64,000 bases of DNA, taken from Dillenia suffruticosa. Its lineage: Eukaryota; Streptophyta; Magnoliopsida; Dilleniales; Dilleniaceae. Below the pieces are notes generated by a model. It was not told the DNA's origin. It ran no database searches and saw nothing but the letters and a program-made list of their open reading frames with translations. Shown piece after piece: positions 1-11,649 of the stretch; positions within the stretch are counted from its first letter, which is position 1, and every line of letters starts with the position of its first letter. The position numbers were made by a program, and so were the translations under genes. The DNA is taken from positions 23,613,947-23,677,946 of the forward strand of contig JAVTVX010000015.1 in the NCBI GenBank assembly GCA_033439265.1, read 5' to 3'.

Positions 1-147
1 TTAATTTTGTTAATAAGTCTACAATTATTCATTAGCATTGGTACCAAAAGTTTACTGCTCTAAAAAAGGTCCTGCCATTTGCAATTTTAGGGAGGTGATG
101 TGAACACTTGTTAAGAGGGTAATACATACACTATTCTGTTTTATCTC

Positions 148-192
<45 letters not shown>

Positions 193-1781
193 ATACTTTC
201 CAAACACTTGTCCTCAATTCCCTGTTTTGAGTTGAGAATGAGCTTTATGAATCATGATTGTGGCAAAATTGGTTGCATGATTGAGATTTTTATTATAGCA
301 TTATAAATTATTCCCACTTTGGATTTCATGATTAGGACTCGGTGATGTTTGACGTGTTGACGCACTTTCCAGTGTTCTCCGCCTTCTGCTCTTCCCTTGT
401 TTTATGTTTACGTTATGCAACATCACCCATGAACGACCCCCGCCCACACCCCCCCCCCCCTCCAGCAAATCAAATTACAAAGTTAACTGTGAAAATTTTA
501 AATAGAATTAACTTATAATTGTGAAAGTTGATTAGCTTGGAACACTAGTCAAATTAAAATAAAAAAATACCAAGGATGCAAAGAGCAGGGAGTTGTGGTA
601 AACGTGTTATCCACTAGGACCATAAGCCACTACAAATCAGATGGTACTTGTGGCTACAATAGCATCAGGGATCTTTTCCCACAATGAGTAGAATCTGCTA
701 AACACTTGTAAACACCACATTTTATGCTATTAATCTATTAGAAAAGATGTATTAGTAATAGCAGCCAGTGAGATGAAGAACAATGGAAATGGGTGTGGAG
801 GACAGTGACAAGAACAGCCATAACCTAAAAAGAGTGATGTTGTGGCTGGGATTGGTTGAATAAAAAGGGGAAATCGTATTTTTTTATTGTGAAAATATTT
901 TTTTTTTCGTTTTCACCTATAAATATTTGAATTTTATCTGATTAATCTAATTCGAGTACTGTAGAGTTCATATAAAGAATTAGTTATCCCAAATTTCATT
1001 CCTCTGTTTTCATGACTTAAACCTGAGGGTAAAAATATGATACTTTGTTGGTCTTTTCCCTAATAAAATAAGGGAACATCTGTTGTCATGCCTTTAAAAT
1101 AGTTTGTTCCACTCTGTGAACGGTTCAACCTCATTTGTTCCTTCAAATTTCACCAGTCATGGAAGTCCCTTATGATACTCGATGTAAACAAGGCAACAAA
1201 TAAAGCAGTGTCCCAGGATAAGTGGCCAATTTACCTGTTTGGGACTTCTCTAAGGGAAGGTGGATCCCTCCATTACTATCAAATTTCAAGGCTCATTCTT
1301 CTTTGTCATGAATGGTGAGCAAAGATGACCATTTCCCTCATCTGTCCTAACTTTTTTGTCATGAATTGGTTTTTTTTTTCTTGGCTTGAAATATCCAGGG
1401 CAAGTGTTTGCCGTTCCAATGTTTATCATCCTTTAAGGGGTGTAGGAAAGAAATACAAAAGAAAGGATGAGTCAAGTGACAAAAATAGGTAGCCAGCAAA
1501 GAGGGATGTGGAGAACTTCCATCAACCACTTGACCATCTTCAAACTACTATCACTTACTAAATCTAGAAAAGCTCCCACAGCAGCATCATAAAACTTTTT
1601 TAAGACAGTATGCATAATATACAAATCAAGTTAAGTTTTGCAGAATATCAGAAACCAGCAATGGGTATTAGTTTCCAGGCAGGAACACATGAGACACATT
1701 TGCCAAATAATTTTTGAACTTAACTCGGTAAACAAAATTAACAAATACATATTTTAAAAAAAGAAAAAAAAATGATGATCC
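1..1781. other. Downstream flank, no gene seen
   Basis: This is AT-rich non-coding DNA downstream of the acyltransferase gene. I see no reading frame with recognisable protein similarity on either strand. It contains a long AG microsatellite (listed separately), a C-rich run near 447-461 and short T runs. Part of the right end is probably the 3' untranslated region of the acyltransferase transcript. Confidence 0.6.
149..188. repeat. (AG)20 microsatellite
   Basis: Twenty uninterrupted AG dinucleotides, probably length-polymorphic. It lies about 1.8 kb downstream of the acyltransferase stop codon and has no visible function. Confidence 0.97.
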
Positions 1782-1787
1782 TTTATT
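1782..1787 (-). terminator. Candidate poly(A) signal of the acyltransferase gene
   Basis: Plus-strand TTTATT reads AATAAA on the minus strand, about 165 bp beyond the stop codon at 1951. Plant poly(A) signals are loose and this hexamer is common in AT-rich DNA, so it is only a candidate. Confidence 0.35.
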
Positions 1788-1950
1788 CTCTTTGGAACTT
1801 AACAATAATGTAGCATAAATAAGAATGTATAAGCAAGAGGGTTACAAATTTCTCACCCACATGTTACAACATATCGTGGCAACAATGATAGTTTATAGGA
1901 GACCAAACTCACTGCACAACATGGAGAGAAATGGGAAAAACTTTACCAGT

Positions 1951-2445
1951 TTATATGTCTCCTTTTATCTTTCTTCTCTTCCTTTCAGTCCAAAGACGTG
2001 GACAGTATCTTGAAACAAAAGTAGGGCAACTGAAAAATTTAACAAGATTTTGGCAGTCCCCTTCTTTAACCTCATCATTGGCCTGTGAAGACAATTCACT
2101 CAGGTAAGTCTTGCCCTCATAAATGTAAGAAAGCTGTTGCCATAAAAGCACGGAAAGCCCAATTTCTACAGAAATGCTTGCAATGAACAGATAAAGAAGA
2201 ATCAGCCCCCTCGCAGACTGAAGCATGGCAGAGTTCAGTAAAGAAATAGTGATTTCTTTCAGAATGCCTAAAGGCAAACTAGTTTTGAAATTATTCAGTC
2301 GACCAAAAGACACATGGTTCGAAGGTGGCCATAAATGGATTCCAGCAAATGCAGTCATTATCATGACATAAACCATGCTTACAACAGCTGCAATAAGGAA
2401 GGCAACGAAGGACAGATGATTCGCAGCTCCCACACAGTTCCCAAT
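1951..2445 (-). CDS. PAT11: Acyltransferase coding exon 3 (C-terminal)
   Basis: It begins after the acceptor GATGCAG with [10 protein letters not shown], the conserved continuation of DHHC domains. It encodes two hydrophobic segments and a soluble tail rich in Lys and Arg (TERKRRK), then stops at 1951. A Met just upstream of the splice site is an accident of intron sequence, not the start. Confidence 0.9.
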   Translation of the reverse strand: MGNCVGAANHLSFVAFLIAAVVSMVYVMIMTAFAGIHLWPPSNHVSFGRLNNFKTSLPLGILKEITISLLNSAMLQSARGLILLYLFIASISVEIGLSVLLWQQLSYIYEGKTYLSELSSQANDEVKEGDCQNLVKFFSCPTFVSRYCPRLWTERKRRKIKGDI

Positions 2446-5400
2446 CTGCATCCAGGATGAGGGATGTAATTCAAGTATTGTTTGAGTTTATAGGTCATTG
2501 TATTCAAAGCCACAATCTTAAAGTTAGCATCTGTGAAAATAAAATAGTTATTATTCTGCATCTATAAAGATCTCAAGTTATCTGTCAGAATGTTTCTTAG
2601 TCTTACGAAACAGGCAAAATTTATTCACGTCGCTGTTCTTTGCAATTTATACTTATCTTGAAGCATGTCACACACAATAAGCCAAAGTGGAATAAGAACA
2701 TTTCTTTTCCATTTCTGTCACAGGTTTCTAATCAATTACCATGTTACCATGCTTCTCTGCTAGGAGGGAAGCAAAAATAGATGCTGGTTTCAAACACACC
2801 TTTTCCCAGGTCAAAACATTTAATGACCCATTTATGCATATATATATATATATGAAAAAGGAGGTTCTTAGCATTTATCCATACATGGGGGCTTGTTCCA
2901 AGCCTTTTAAATTATCCAAGACAAATTCTTCAGTAGAGCACTAAATTAATTCCTCTTTCATTGGTAAGCTAATCTTATTGTATATGTTGATAATAGAGTG
3001 TTAAACAGGGAATGATCCAGAAGAAATGTCCAAGTTGAAAGGAATTCAATCTTAAAGACTAGGGAAAACTGAGATTTTTTTTGGGGATTGAGGTAGCCTT
3101 TTCGAATAAAGATATACAACCTCCATTCCACTTCAAGTATGTTTTTAAAAATAGTTTTTTGTTTCACTATAAGTGTCATTTTAGAAAATCATTAACTTTT
3201 TTTTCAACTTTATCCTTATCTCTTGTTATTTGCACTTTAAACCATAGTCATTAAAACCGACCCACACATTGACTCGTGTTTCTTGAAATTTATGGTTCAA
3301 CCGGTTGAACCGTTTGGTCACTAGTTCAACCACTAATTTTTTTATTATTTTAAAATATAAAAATATATATAATTATATATTTTAAGTATAAAATATTAAT
3401 CACAATATTTATAAAAGATAATAACCATGTAATAAAAATTAAGAATTCATAAATTCACATTTTCATTGTCTCAAAATAGCAAATAAAATGAAAAAGTAAA
3501 TAATACATAAACAACAAATATGAAACAGAATTACCTAACTTTAAAATTACCCATAGAATGGGAGTGGACTTGGAGTGAGGTCACGAGTGGAGATCAGGTA
3601 TCAGAGCGAGAAGCCTAGAAGAGTAGATTTTTCCTATTTCCAATTTTACCCCTAAATTAAAATTTAAAATTTAAAATTTAAAGTCGGGATGAACTAGTTT
3701 TTTATTTTAAAAACAAAACCAATTTTGTAAAAACTTGCAAGTCACATGGGTCAAGTGTCAACCCACTATTGACCCATGGTGTACCGGTTCACTATATAAA
3801 TAGTTCAATTTATGAACCAACCCGTGAAATGAATAGGTTGAGTGTCGACCCGGTCCAACCTGCGGGTCAGTCCTGGTTTAATAGTAATTAAGTCACTTGA
3901 AGTGAAAATTAAGTCATTTAATAGAAATTTTGTCTAAAATTGTGGTTGTACAATCATTTTTTAAATTCTTATGCAATAACCTTAAAAGACACTTGAAGTG
4001 GAACACAGAAAGTATTTGTTTAAGACAAAAGATGCCCTCAATTTGTTGGAAAAGACAGGTATGTTGTGATGTAAACCTGCAAATTCCCCTGTCAAAGTCA
4101 ATCACTACCAACAATGTGGTGAAGGAGAGCAGTTGATAAAGGAAATACTAGAGATATGCCGGTAAGGCAATTTACTTAGAACACTGGTCTGTAATGGGAG
4201 AAGCATGGGAAATACCAGAGACTCGTGGGTTAATTGATTTACTTAGAACACACTGGTCTGGTATTGTTAGCCAATTTAAGCATGACATTGGCTGCCCATT
4301 AGGATGCACTCTATTGGCTCATTAGATACTTGAAATAATGTCCAGAAAGGGGGTTACCCTTCTCTAACCATGGCAACATGAAGATTGAGGCATGTGGCTA
4401 GCATGTTCACAAAAGGTCTTCGTAGTAGCATTTTTCGTTACATTGTTAACAAGATGGGCATGATATACATACATGCACCAACTTGAGGGAGAGTTTTTGA
4501 CCTTTAATTGTGATTGCATTTGGATATTTATATGATTTTGCTATAAGTATCCAGCTTGGGAGCACAGAAACAATCAATAATTTTCTCCACAATCCTTTTA
4601 TGATATTCCTCTATCCTATTGACTCTACTTTACAACTTTAATCTTTAGGGCAAACAGGAAATAATTCACTTGTGATACAACCATTTTAAAAATAGGACCT
4701 AAGATTCAGAAAGAGGCAAAAAATTTTCTTCCTGTTTTAGCTTTCCGAACTAAACCCTCTCCACCAACTATTAACAATCAAAAAGCATAACACTTCTCCT
4801 TTTACTCCAAATCTAATCTCAAATTTGATTTAAAGCATTAATAAATCACATAAAAAAAATTTGAATACCCTTTCCTTAGGTGTTCACGATAAGTTGAAAT
4901 TCAAGAAAAAAAGAAAAAAAGAAAAAAAATTGTAATCCTAATTAATTTAGAGTAAAATTCATAAATTAGGTCATGTTTAAGATATTGTTTTCAATGAATT
5001 TCACCTGTTTTAATCATTAAAGTCTAATGGAGGGGTTACAATGCTAGTAGCAAACTTAAAACACAGAAGTTAAGGGGCCACTTTTCAATTGATCAAAGTC
5101 TAAAGGGTGATTTTGCATATTAAGTAGAAAGTTATATAAAATATATGGGGGAAAGGTCACTTTCTCCCTACTATCCCCCATATGGTTCAAAACTTGTCAA
5201 AGTGCTTGTCCCTAGGTTATCTATGCTATCAGTTTACAGCATCCAGCCGCTTTAGGGTGTTAAGTGTTACAAAATAATAAAATGTTGGAAGGGAATAATT
5301 TAGGATAGAGCAATTCATGATGTAAATATAGGAAATTTATGTGAACATATTCTGTCAAACATAGGGTTGCCTAAATATTATATGTCAATATTCTATCAAA

Positions 5401-8400
5401 TATGTTGACATATCATATAATTGAGATAATATTTAGATTTAAGAGAATATTTAGATTTGGTTGACTTTAGAATCATTCCTTTTATGTACATGCCCCAACT
5501 CGTATAAATACCTTTTTTGTTCAATATATTACATACACAAGAAAATATAGAGAATTTTCTCTCACATTCTCTCTCTTTATCATCTCCACATGGTATCATT
5601 GTCCTGTGAGAGGGAAAAAAAAAAAAAAAAGACAACACCTTAGCCGTTTAACCTATACCCAGCCTCCTCGTCCAACCTAGTGACAAATACTTTTTCATTG
5701 ATCAGCAGCCACAACTTCACCATGCCTGAAATCCAAACAGACTCCACAAACACTGGATCATCGGGTACTTCTAATGCTTCTCTTGCATAAACAGGCAATG
5801 ATTTAAATGCTTTAATGTGTTATTCTATTTCACAATCAACTCCTTGGATAATAGATTCAGGAGCACCTCACCATATAACTAATTTTTCCAATTTATTTCA
5901 TACATGTGATCCTTATTCTGGACAAGAAAAAATTTGTATAGCACATGGATCTTATACTTCTATAGCAAGCAAAGGTCTGGCAAAATTATCAAAAACCTTT
6001 TCTCTTAAAATCAGTCCATATACCACAATTTGTCTGTAATCGTTTATCTGTTTATCCAAAGATTTTAATTGCTGTGTTACTTTCTTTTACTCTCATTGTG
6101 TTTTCCAAGACCAGAATTTGGGGAGAAAGATTAGTAGTGCTACGATGATAGATAGTATCTACTACTTTGAAGATGAACATTCCAAGAATAAATTACCTCA
6201 AGAGTTAATTAGTATCAGTTCTACCTCTTTTAAGGAAAAATTAATGCTTTGGCACTATAGGTTAGCATATCCTAGTTTTTCTTATCTTAAGAGATTGTTT
6301 CCCACTTTATTTGGTGGAATTGATTGTTCCAATTTCATTGTGAACATTGTATTTTATCAAAAGGTCATAAAAATATATATTATTCAAAACCATATTAGTC
6401 CTCTGGGCCATTTTACCTAATTCATAGTGACATTTGAGGGCTTTTAAGAATTCAAACTCTTCTGGAAAAAAGATAGTTTGTGACTTTTATCAATGATCAT
6501 ACTCGATTATGTTGGGTCTCTTTAATGAAAGATAAATTTGAAGTTCAGACTCTATTCAAAACCTTTTATGTAATGGTTGAAACACAATCTCATGCAAAAA
6601 TTGGAATCTTGAACATTGACAATGGCACCGAATACTTTAATAATTCCCTTGATAGCTTTTTTAGAGACAAAGGTATTCAACATCAATCTACTTGTGTTGA
6701 CACACTACAACAAAATTGTATTGTTGAAAGAAAAAATAGACATGTACTAGAAGTTGCCCTTGGCTTAATGTTTTCTATGCATATTCCTAAATATCTCTAG
6801 GGTGAAACTATTTTAACTGCAACATAGTTAATTAACAAGACACCTACTAGTGTTTCAAATTATATCACAACCCTTGAATGTTTTAAACATTGTTTTTACA
6901 AACATCAGGAAAGGAACTTGTTCTTGTACCAATCATCCCATTGCAAAGTATTTGTCATATGATAGGCTCTCTTACAAACACAAGGCATTTACATAAAAAA
7001 TCTATAAATTGTTTATCCCAAGAAGCATTCAGGAAGCACTTAATGATCCCAAGGGGAATTTGCAGTTATGGAGGTAATTGATACGCTAAAAAAGAATGGG
7101 ACTTGGGAGATTGTGAAATTACCAAGAGATCAAAAAACGTGGGATGTAAATGGGTGTTTACTGTAAAATCCAATGCAGATGGACGTGTAAAAAGATATAA
7201 AGTGAGATTTGTTGCTAAGGGGTTTACACAAACTTATGGTTTGATTACCAAGAAACTTTGGCTCCAGTAGCAAAAATCAACTCCATTCACGTGTTACTAT
7301 CTCTTGCAGCCAAATCTAATTGGCCTCTACAGCAACTAGATGAGAAGAATGGTTTTTTGAATGGTGACTTAGAAGAAGTATTCATGTGACCCCATCCGGG
7401 TTTTGAAAGTACGATTGGCCAAAATAAAGTGTTGAAGTTCAAGAAGTCTCTACATGGTCTTAAACAGTCTCCTAGAGCCTGATTTGAACGTTTTGGGAAA
7501 GAAGTAAAAGGCTATGGATATCATCAAAGTCAAGCTAATCATACAATATTTTATGAATGCTCTAATGAAGGCAAGATTGCAATTTTATTTGTATATGTTG
7601 ATGATATGATTTTGACAGGTGATGATCTTGATGAATTATCAAAGCTAAAGAAAAGATTAACTAAAGAATTTGAAATTAAAGACCGAGGAGAGTTGAAGTA
7701 CTCTCTAGGCATGGAGTTTGCAAGATCATGAGAAGGTATATTCGCAAAATAAAAAAAAAATATGCTCTTGATTTACTCAATGAAATAGGTTTTTTTGGGA
7801 TGTTAAGCAACTAATACTCCAATTGAAGCTAATTTGAAGCTAAAACCAGCTACCGCTACAAACGTGATTGAAAGGGAAAAATTTCAGCGTCTAGTAGGTA
7901 GACTCATTTATTTGTCACACACTTGTCCTGATATTGCGTTTGTTGTGAGTGTTGTAAGTCAATTTATACACGCTCTAGGCAAAGAACACTTTGATGTTGT
8001 ATATAAAATACTGAGATATCTTAAGAGGACGCCGGGCAAAGGGCTGATGTTTAGAAAGAATGGTAATGTTCAGAGAGAAGCTTACATCGATGCTGATTGG
8101 GTACGAAATAGTACTGACCGGCGATCAACATCAAGTTATTGCACTTTTGTTGGTGGAAATTTAGTCTCTTGGAGAGGGAAAAAGCAAAGTGTTGTAGCAT
8201 GGAGCAATGCTGAAGCCGAACTTAGATCTCTTGCACATAGTTGTGAGATGATATGAATTAAGAGATTACTAGAAGATTTGCGGACCTTAACTTTACTTCC
8301 TATGAAAGTCAATTGTGATAATAAAGCTGCAATTTCGATTGCTTATAATCCAGTTCTTCATGACAGGACTAAGCATATCAAAGTGGACAAACATTTTATC

Positions 8401-10901
8401 AAAGAAAAACTTGAGGATGGGTTAATATGTGTTCCTTGCATACCTACCAATCAACAGGATGCTAACATTCTTACCAAAGGGTTGCCTAAAAATCAGTTTG
8501 ATTCTCTTGTAAGCAAGCTGGCCATGGAAGACATTTACAAACCAGCATGAGGGAAGCGGGGGAAAGGGAACAATTTAGGATAGAGTAATTCATCGTGTAA
8601 ATATAGGAAGTTTATGTTGACATATTTCGTCAAATATAGGGTTGCCTAAATATTATGTCAATATTCTATCAAATATGTTGACATACCATATAACTGGGAG
8701 AATATTTAGATTTAGTTGACTTTAGGATCTTTCCTTTTATGTACATGCCCCAAGTCGTAGAAATACCTTCTTTATTCAGTATATTACATGCACAATAAAA
8801 CATAGAAAATTTTCTCTCACATTATCTCTTTTTATTATCTCCACATAAAATAAAAACAATTAAAACAAAAACAAGTTTGTAATAAGCTTTACTGTTATCA
8901 TTTTATTAATCTTTTAAAATATAATGTTTTTTATTTTATTTCTTAACTTTTGTTACATTTAAGCCCTTGAAATGATGGAACCAGAGATCGCAAAAGGACA
9001 AGATTGGCCGGCTTGAAATGGCAATGGGACAAGCTTGGCTGGCTTGACTTTTTTATGATCCCACCCTATTAACAAAAAATTCAGCCCATCCTTGCATCAA
9101 ACCCCAGTAGGAGACAGGATTTCTTCCCATCTCCGCCACCACAAAGGCTTGAGAGGGATTAGGCAACCAATTATCAACTTACTATACAAAATCATAGAAA
9201 GAAATAAAAGGAATTGAACAATAGAATCTGAACAAGAGATAACAAAAGGACAAGCTTGGCCAGCTTGACATGGCAATGGGACAGGCTTGGCCAGCTTGTT
9301 TCTATTTTGTCTTATTCTATTTGTCATAATTTTAAAAATGAAAATTTTTGGTAAATAATATAGAATTTTCCAATTAAAATTCAAAATTTCCATAGACAAG
9401 ATTAAATTATCATTTATTTATAATTTTTAGCATTCAAAATTATACACAATGATACTTTCCTAAACAAGGCCAAAGAGTGAGAAAGCGGAGATAAATGAGT
9501 GTTAATATACATGGAGAAAGGGGGGGAGTAAATATATATATATATACATATATACATTGTTGGGAAATATATCACTATTAAGTCATAGGTTATTACTATA
9601 TATGACCATGTATTACCATAAATTACCCTTGATATATTGGGACTATATATTTCTATAAATTGTTTGCTTTGTGCTTCTTTACCCTTTTTTGTTTTTTTTG
9701 CTTCTCTTCTCTAAGAGGATGCTTTGTCCTTTGAAAAGTCTCCTGAAGATATCCAAAAGGGAGCCACTCCAGGTTAGTTTTTGACAATAAAGACATAGGT
9801 AGATAAACTACGACGTCTAACCTAAAGAAATGTTCTATTTCAATTTTTACATGCATCATGACACAAAATAATTTAAGCAAGCATATCACGACTTTCTAGT
9901 ATTTCATTGATTCTGAAAGAAAAACTTACAAAAGGGCAGTGGTGATCCATGTCCAATATGCACATTCCACATGAGCGGCAGTGATGCGCTCGAGGTGACT
10001 TGGGCTTTGAACAATATTGACAGAAAGTGTAATTCTCAAGGTCATCTTTCCCAACCAGTGGGTAGCTACCCCATAATATGCTTGGTGGTGCTCCAGCACA
10101 TCGAAATGCTGCAAGGCTTAACAATGAAATAGTAGCTACAGAAAGCATTGCAGTTATAGTAGAGTGGAGAATCCCACAAAGATGACTGATAGAGAAAACG
10201 ACTGGGTAAACTGCCCAGACCCCACCACCTGCATGGATGAAAAACAGTAAGCTTTGCCAAGAATCACATAAAATAGTTGGGAAGCAAATTTATTTATATG
10301 CAAAAAAAATAAAAAATCTTGGTGATTAAAAACTGAATTGTAAGACTCAAGATTTTACGTTGAAAATTGTGTTCAACCTTCCAGTCCCATTATCCAGTTT
10401 TTCTCCTTTGGAGACCAAAATCAATGTCACCACTTAAGACCAAGAAGCTAATTTGATCACCATCTCTCAACAGGATTACCACTGACAACCTTTCAAGAGT
10501 TTGGAGATGTTGTAAGGTGCCTTTTTTTTCTTTTCCTATTCCTTCCGCATCTTTTATTCCCTATATAAAATGATGCCATTGCTTTTGTTTCATAGTTTAT
10601 CATCCCCAGTACATTGCATACTGTACAAAAGCACATGGCATTGACAACAGACTGTTCTAATTAAGATTATCATGACAGAGAGAAGTAGAATGGGCATACA
10701 TATTACGAAGAGCATAAATAGAAAAAGGCAAGAAATAAGACACCGATCTCGCAAACGCCTCCAAAAAAACCACTTCTTTTCAGGTTTCCATGTGCTTTGC
10801 TTTGTAATTGCACCACACCAGCCACACTTGAAAATGGGGGAGTAAGATGGTAGAAGAAGCCGCAATCCACAACCCCAGCATGTTGCTTCATGATCCTCCA
10901 T
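1951..10901 (-). CDS. PAT11: DHHC-type protein S-acyltransferase, PAT11-like (three coding exons)
   Basis: It is predicted to transfer palmitate from palmitoyl-CoA to cysteines of membrane proteins by way of an acyl-cysteine on its DHHC motif, in the endomembrane system. Coding exons are 10700-10901, 9930-10228 and 1951-2445, joined by GT-AG introns in consistent phase, giving about 331 residues, the usual size for this subfamily. Visible features: N-terminal CxxC pairs at C8/C11 and C26/C29 (CWGCG, FKCGWCG); a hydrophobic segment at about 50-66; two more at about 70-110; the cysteine-rich domain from FCQYC to DHHC (residues 162-165); then IGNCVG and two further hydrophobic segments. The N-terminal cysteine pairs and the C-terminal [11 protein letters not shown] stretch recall Arabidopsis PAT11, from memory only. 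The canonical TTxE motif is not evident. Intron 2 is 7.5 kb and holds several transposons, but the joined frame is intact. Confidence 0.9.
2446..3240. other. Right-hand part of acyltransferase intron 2, no element recognised
   Basis: AT-rich intron sequence with a short TA dinucleotide run near 2838-2852. I see no coding similarity or terminal repeats. Confidence 0.5.
3241..3890. mobile_element. hAT-like MITE (non-autonomous DNA transposon) in intron 2
   Basis: The left end (CATAGTCATTAAAACCGACCC) and the right end, read as reverse complement (TTACTATTAAACCAGGACTGACCC), are imperfect terminal inverted repeats about 640 bp apart. The interior is rich in GGTTCAACC and GGGTCAA motifs and has a perfect 18-bp palindrome at 3294-3311. 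There is no transposase. Short elements of this type, with AACCGGTT-rich ends, are common in plant introns and are usually assigned to hAT. I could not fix an 8-bp target duplication, so the superfamily is inferred. Confidence 0.55.
4285..4620 (+). mobile_element. Copia retrotransposon 3'-end relic (RNase H tail, polypurine tract, LTR start)
   Basis: Plus-strand reading at 4285-4400 gives copia RNase H-like words ([22 protein letters not shown]). A deletion joins this to [11 protein letters not shown]...[16 protein letters not shown] at 4403-4486, the typical end of copia polyproteins. A purine run (GAGGGAGAG) follows, then presumed LTR sequence of uncertain length. No matching 5' part is nearby. 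It is not the same copy as the element at 5283-8845, whose 3' end is complete. Confidence 0.65.
5283..5590 (+). repeat. 5' LTR of the intron-2 copia element
   Basis: It starts TGTTGG, ends CTCCACA, and contains a TATA-like TATAAATA near 5505. It matches the 3' LTR over nearly its whole length, with scattered substitutions and an extra ATATTTAGATTT duplication absent from the 3' copy. Confidence 0.9.
5591..5598 (+). promoter_or_regulatory. Degenerate primer-binding site (initiator tRNA-Met type)
   Basis: TGGTATCA abuts the 5' LTR, matching the first eight bases of the common plant copia site TGGTATCAGAGCC. The following bases have diverged. Confidence 0.7.
5720..8550 (+). pseudogene. Copia gag-pol polyprotein remnant
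   Basis: In order: a protease with [12 protein letters not shown] (about 5844); a gag-pre-integrase motif ([12 protein letters not shown], about 6245); an integrase core (about 6475-6860, [10 protein letters not shown] and DNGTEYF); reverse transcriptase (about 7080-7760, with YVDDM at 7593-7607); RNase H (about 7830-8550, with DADW and AEAE), ending [15 protein letters not shown] before a stop. In-frame stops replace expected codons at several sites and at least three frame changes are needed, so no full polyprotein can be made. Confidence 0.9.
8558..8845 (+). repeat. 3' LTR of the intron-2 copia element
   Basis: It follows a purine tract (GAGGGAAGCGGGGG) and ends CTCCACA exactly before the second TAAAA. 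Its first few bases no longer read TGTT, so the left edge is uncertain by several bases. Confidence 0.85.
8981..9300. repeat. Duplicated GGACAAGCTTGGCCAGCTTG block
   Basis: Two copies (8981-9048 and 9231-9299) of a ~68-bp block, each itself a near-dimer of a unit reading about GGACAAGCTTGGCCAGCTTG, lie 180 bp apart in acyltransferase intron 2. The unit is close to palindromic around GGCC. No known element is recognised. Confidence 0.7.
9532..9555. repeat. TA-rich microsatellite
   Basis: A (TA)n tract with one interruption in acyltransferase intron 2, followed by AT-rich intron up to the splice donor at 9929 with nothing further recognised. Confidence 0.8.
9930..10228 (-). CDS. PAT11: Acyltransferase coding exon 2 (DHHC exon)
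   Basis: It encodes the second membrane hairpin and the cysteine-rich DHHC domain, ending ...MDHHCPF directly before the donor GTAAGT. It is 299 bases, phase 1 in and phase 0 out. The active-site cysteine (C165) lies three codons from the exon edge, so the DHHC core is split from IGNCVG by the large intron. Confidence 0.9.
10700..10901 (-). CDS. PAT11: Acyltransferase coding exon 1
   Basis: It begins with ATG at 10899-10901 and encodes residues 1-67 plus one base. The donor is T|GTATGC and the acceptor of the next exon is CATGCAG|GT. Joining them restores a Cys codon and reads [14 protein letters not shown] without a break. Translation past this donor gives non-conserved sequence and a stop, which supports the splice. 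Confidence 0.88.
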
Positions 10902-10918
10902 TATGGATGATACAGCAT
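10901..10918 (-). CDS. Five-codon upstream ORF overlapping the main start codon
   Basis: Minus-strand ATG-CTG-TAT-CAT-CCA-TAA. The last base of its stop is the first base of the acyltransferase ATG (TAATG). If the predicted leader splice is right, the uORF lies a few bases inside the exon and would be in the mature leader. Such overlaps can allow termination-reinitiation, but neither translation nor function is shown here. Confidence 0.4.
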   Translation of the reverse strand: MLYHP

Positions 10919-11308
10919 GCTCTTCCTGAAATTGACAAGTAAATTAGTAGCCAGCACCGCAATCAACATATAACAGATTTTTTTTTTTTTTGGGGGGCAG
11001 GAGGGGCATAAAATGATAACAGTTAAAACTTTAACGGAAATTGCATCCTAAGAGCAAAAAAAATAACACTAATGATAAACAAGTGATAATTTCGTTATTT
11101 TTATTTTCAAAGGAAGAAGTATACACAATCATTTATTATTATCCCCATAAGTTTTAATTAGCAATTAACATCCATGACTGTTTGGGTGATATTTATGAGG
11201 TCAATGCCTTAAATCCAAATTAATTGCTATGGAGCAACTGTCAAAAAGAAAATGCATGCCTTACAACCTTAAGACAAATCAATAAGGAAAAAAGACATCA
11301 CTCATGTT

Positions 11309-11331
11309 AAAAAAAAAAAAAAAAAAAAAAA
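11309..11331. repeat. Poly(A) run in the leader intron
   Basis: An uninterrupted A run followed by AGAGAGAAAG. It may be the tail of an old retroposon, but no body is recognised upstream. Confidence 0.6.
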
Positions 11332-11649
11332 GAGAGAAAGAAATCAATGGGGAAAAGAGTAATATTGTGGTGCAAATATACATGAGTTCAAGTGCACTTA
11401 TTGGAGTCATAAATACAGTTCAGTACACCCAACCACAAATTGGTCAAATTAACAAAGCCACTAAGCAAGCGAAAGTTTTTTTTTTGGGGGGGGATTGAAA
11501 AAGAAGAATAATTAGATGTATGAAAGAATGTACAACAACTCTTAAGGATGAAAAAACATCAGCATTAAAAAGGAACAAAGCAAAACAGAACAAAAAGACT
11601 ACGCAGGCATTAGTTTCCAGCTCTGTTAGGAAGAACAAATCTCTTAGCT

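Larger units (their letters stand above)
5283..8845 (+). mobile_element. Ty1/copia LTR retrotransposon, internally deleted and inactive
   Basis: Two LTRs flank a polyprotein remnant in the order protease, integrase, reverse transcriptase, RNase H, which is the copia order. The element is bounded by a perfect 5-bp target duplication TAAAA (5278-5282 and 8846-8850). It sits in acyltransferase intron 2, opposite to the host gene. Gag is almost wholly missing: about 20 codons after a gag-like ATG (5720) the frame runs into the protease, so a deletion of about 1 kb is inferred. Several in-frame stops (for example near 7387 and 7480) and frameshifts disrupt pol. At 3.56 kb it is well below the ~5 kb of an intact copia element. 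Confidence 0.93.

Noticed and set aside
2379..2561. Minus-strand frame beginning upstream of acyltransferase exon 3
   Set aside because: It is out of frame with the conserved exon and crosses its acceptor.
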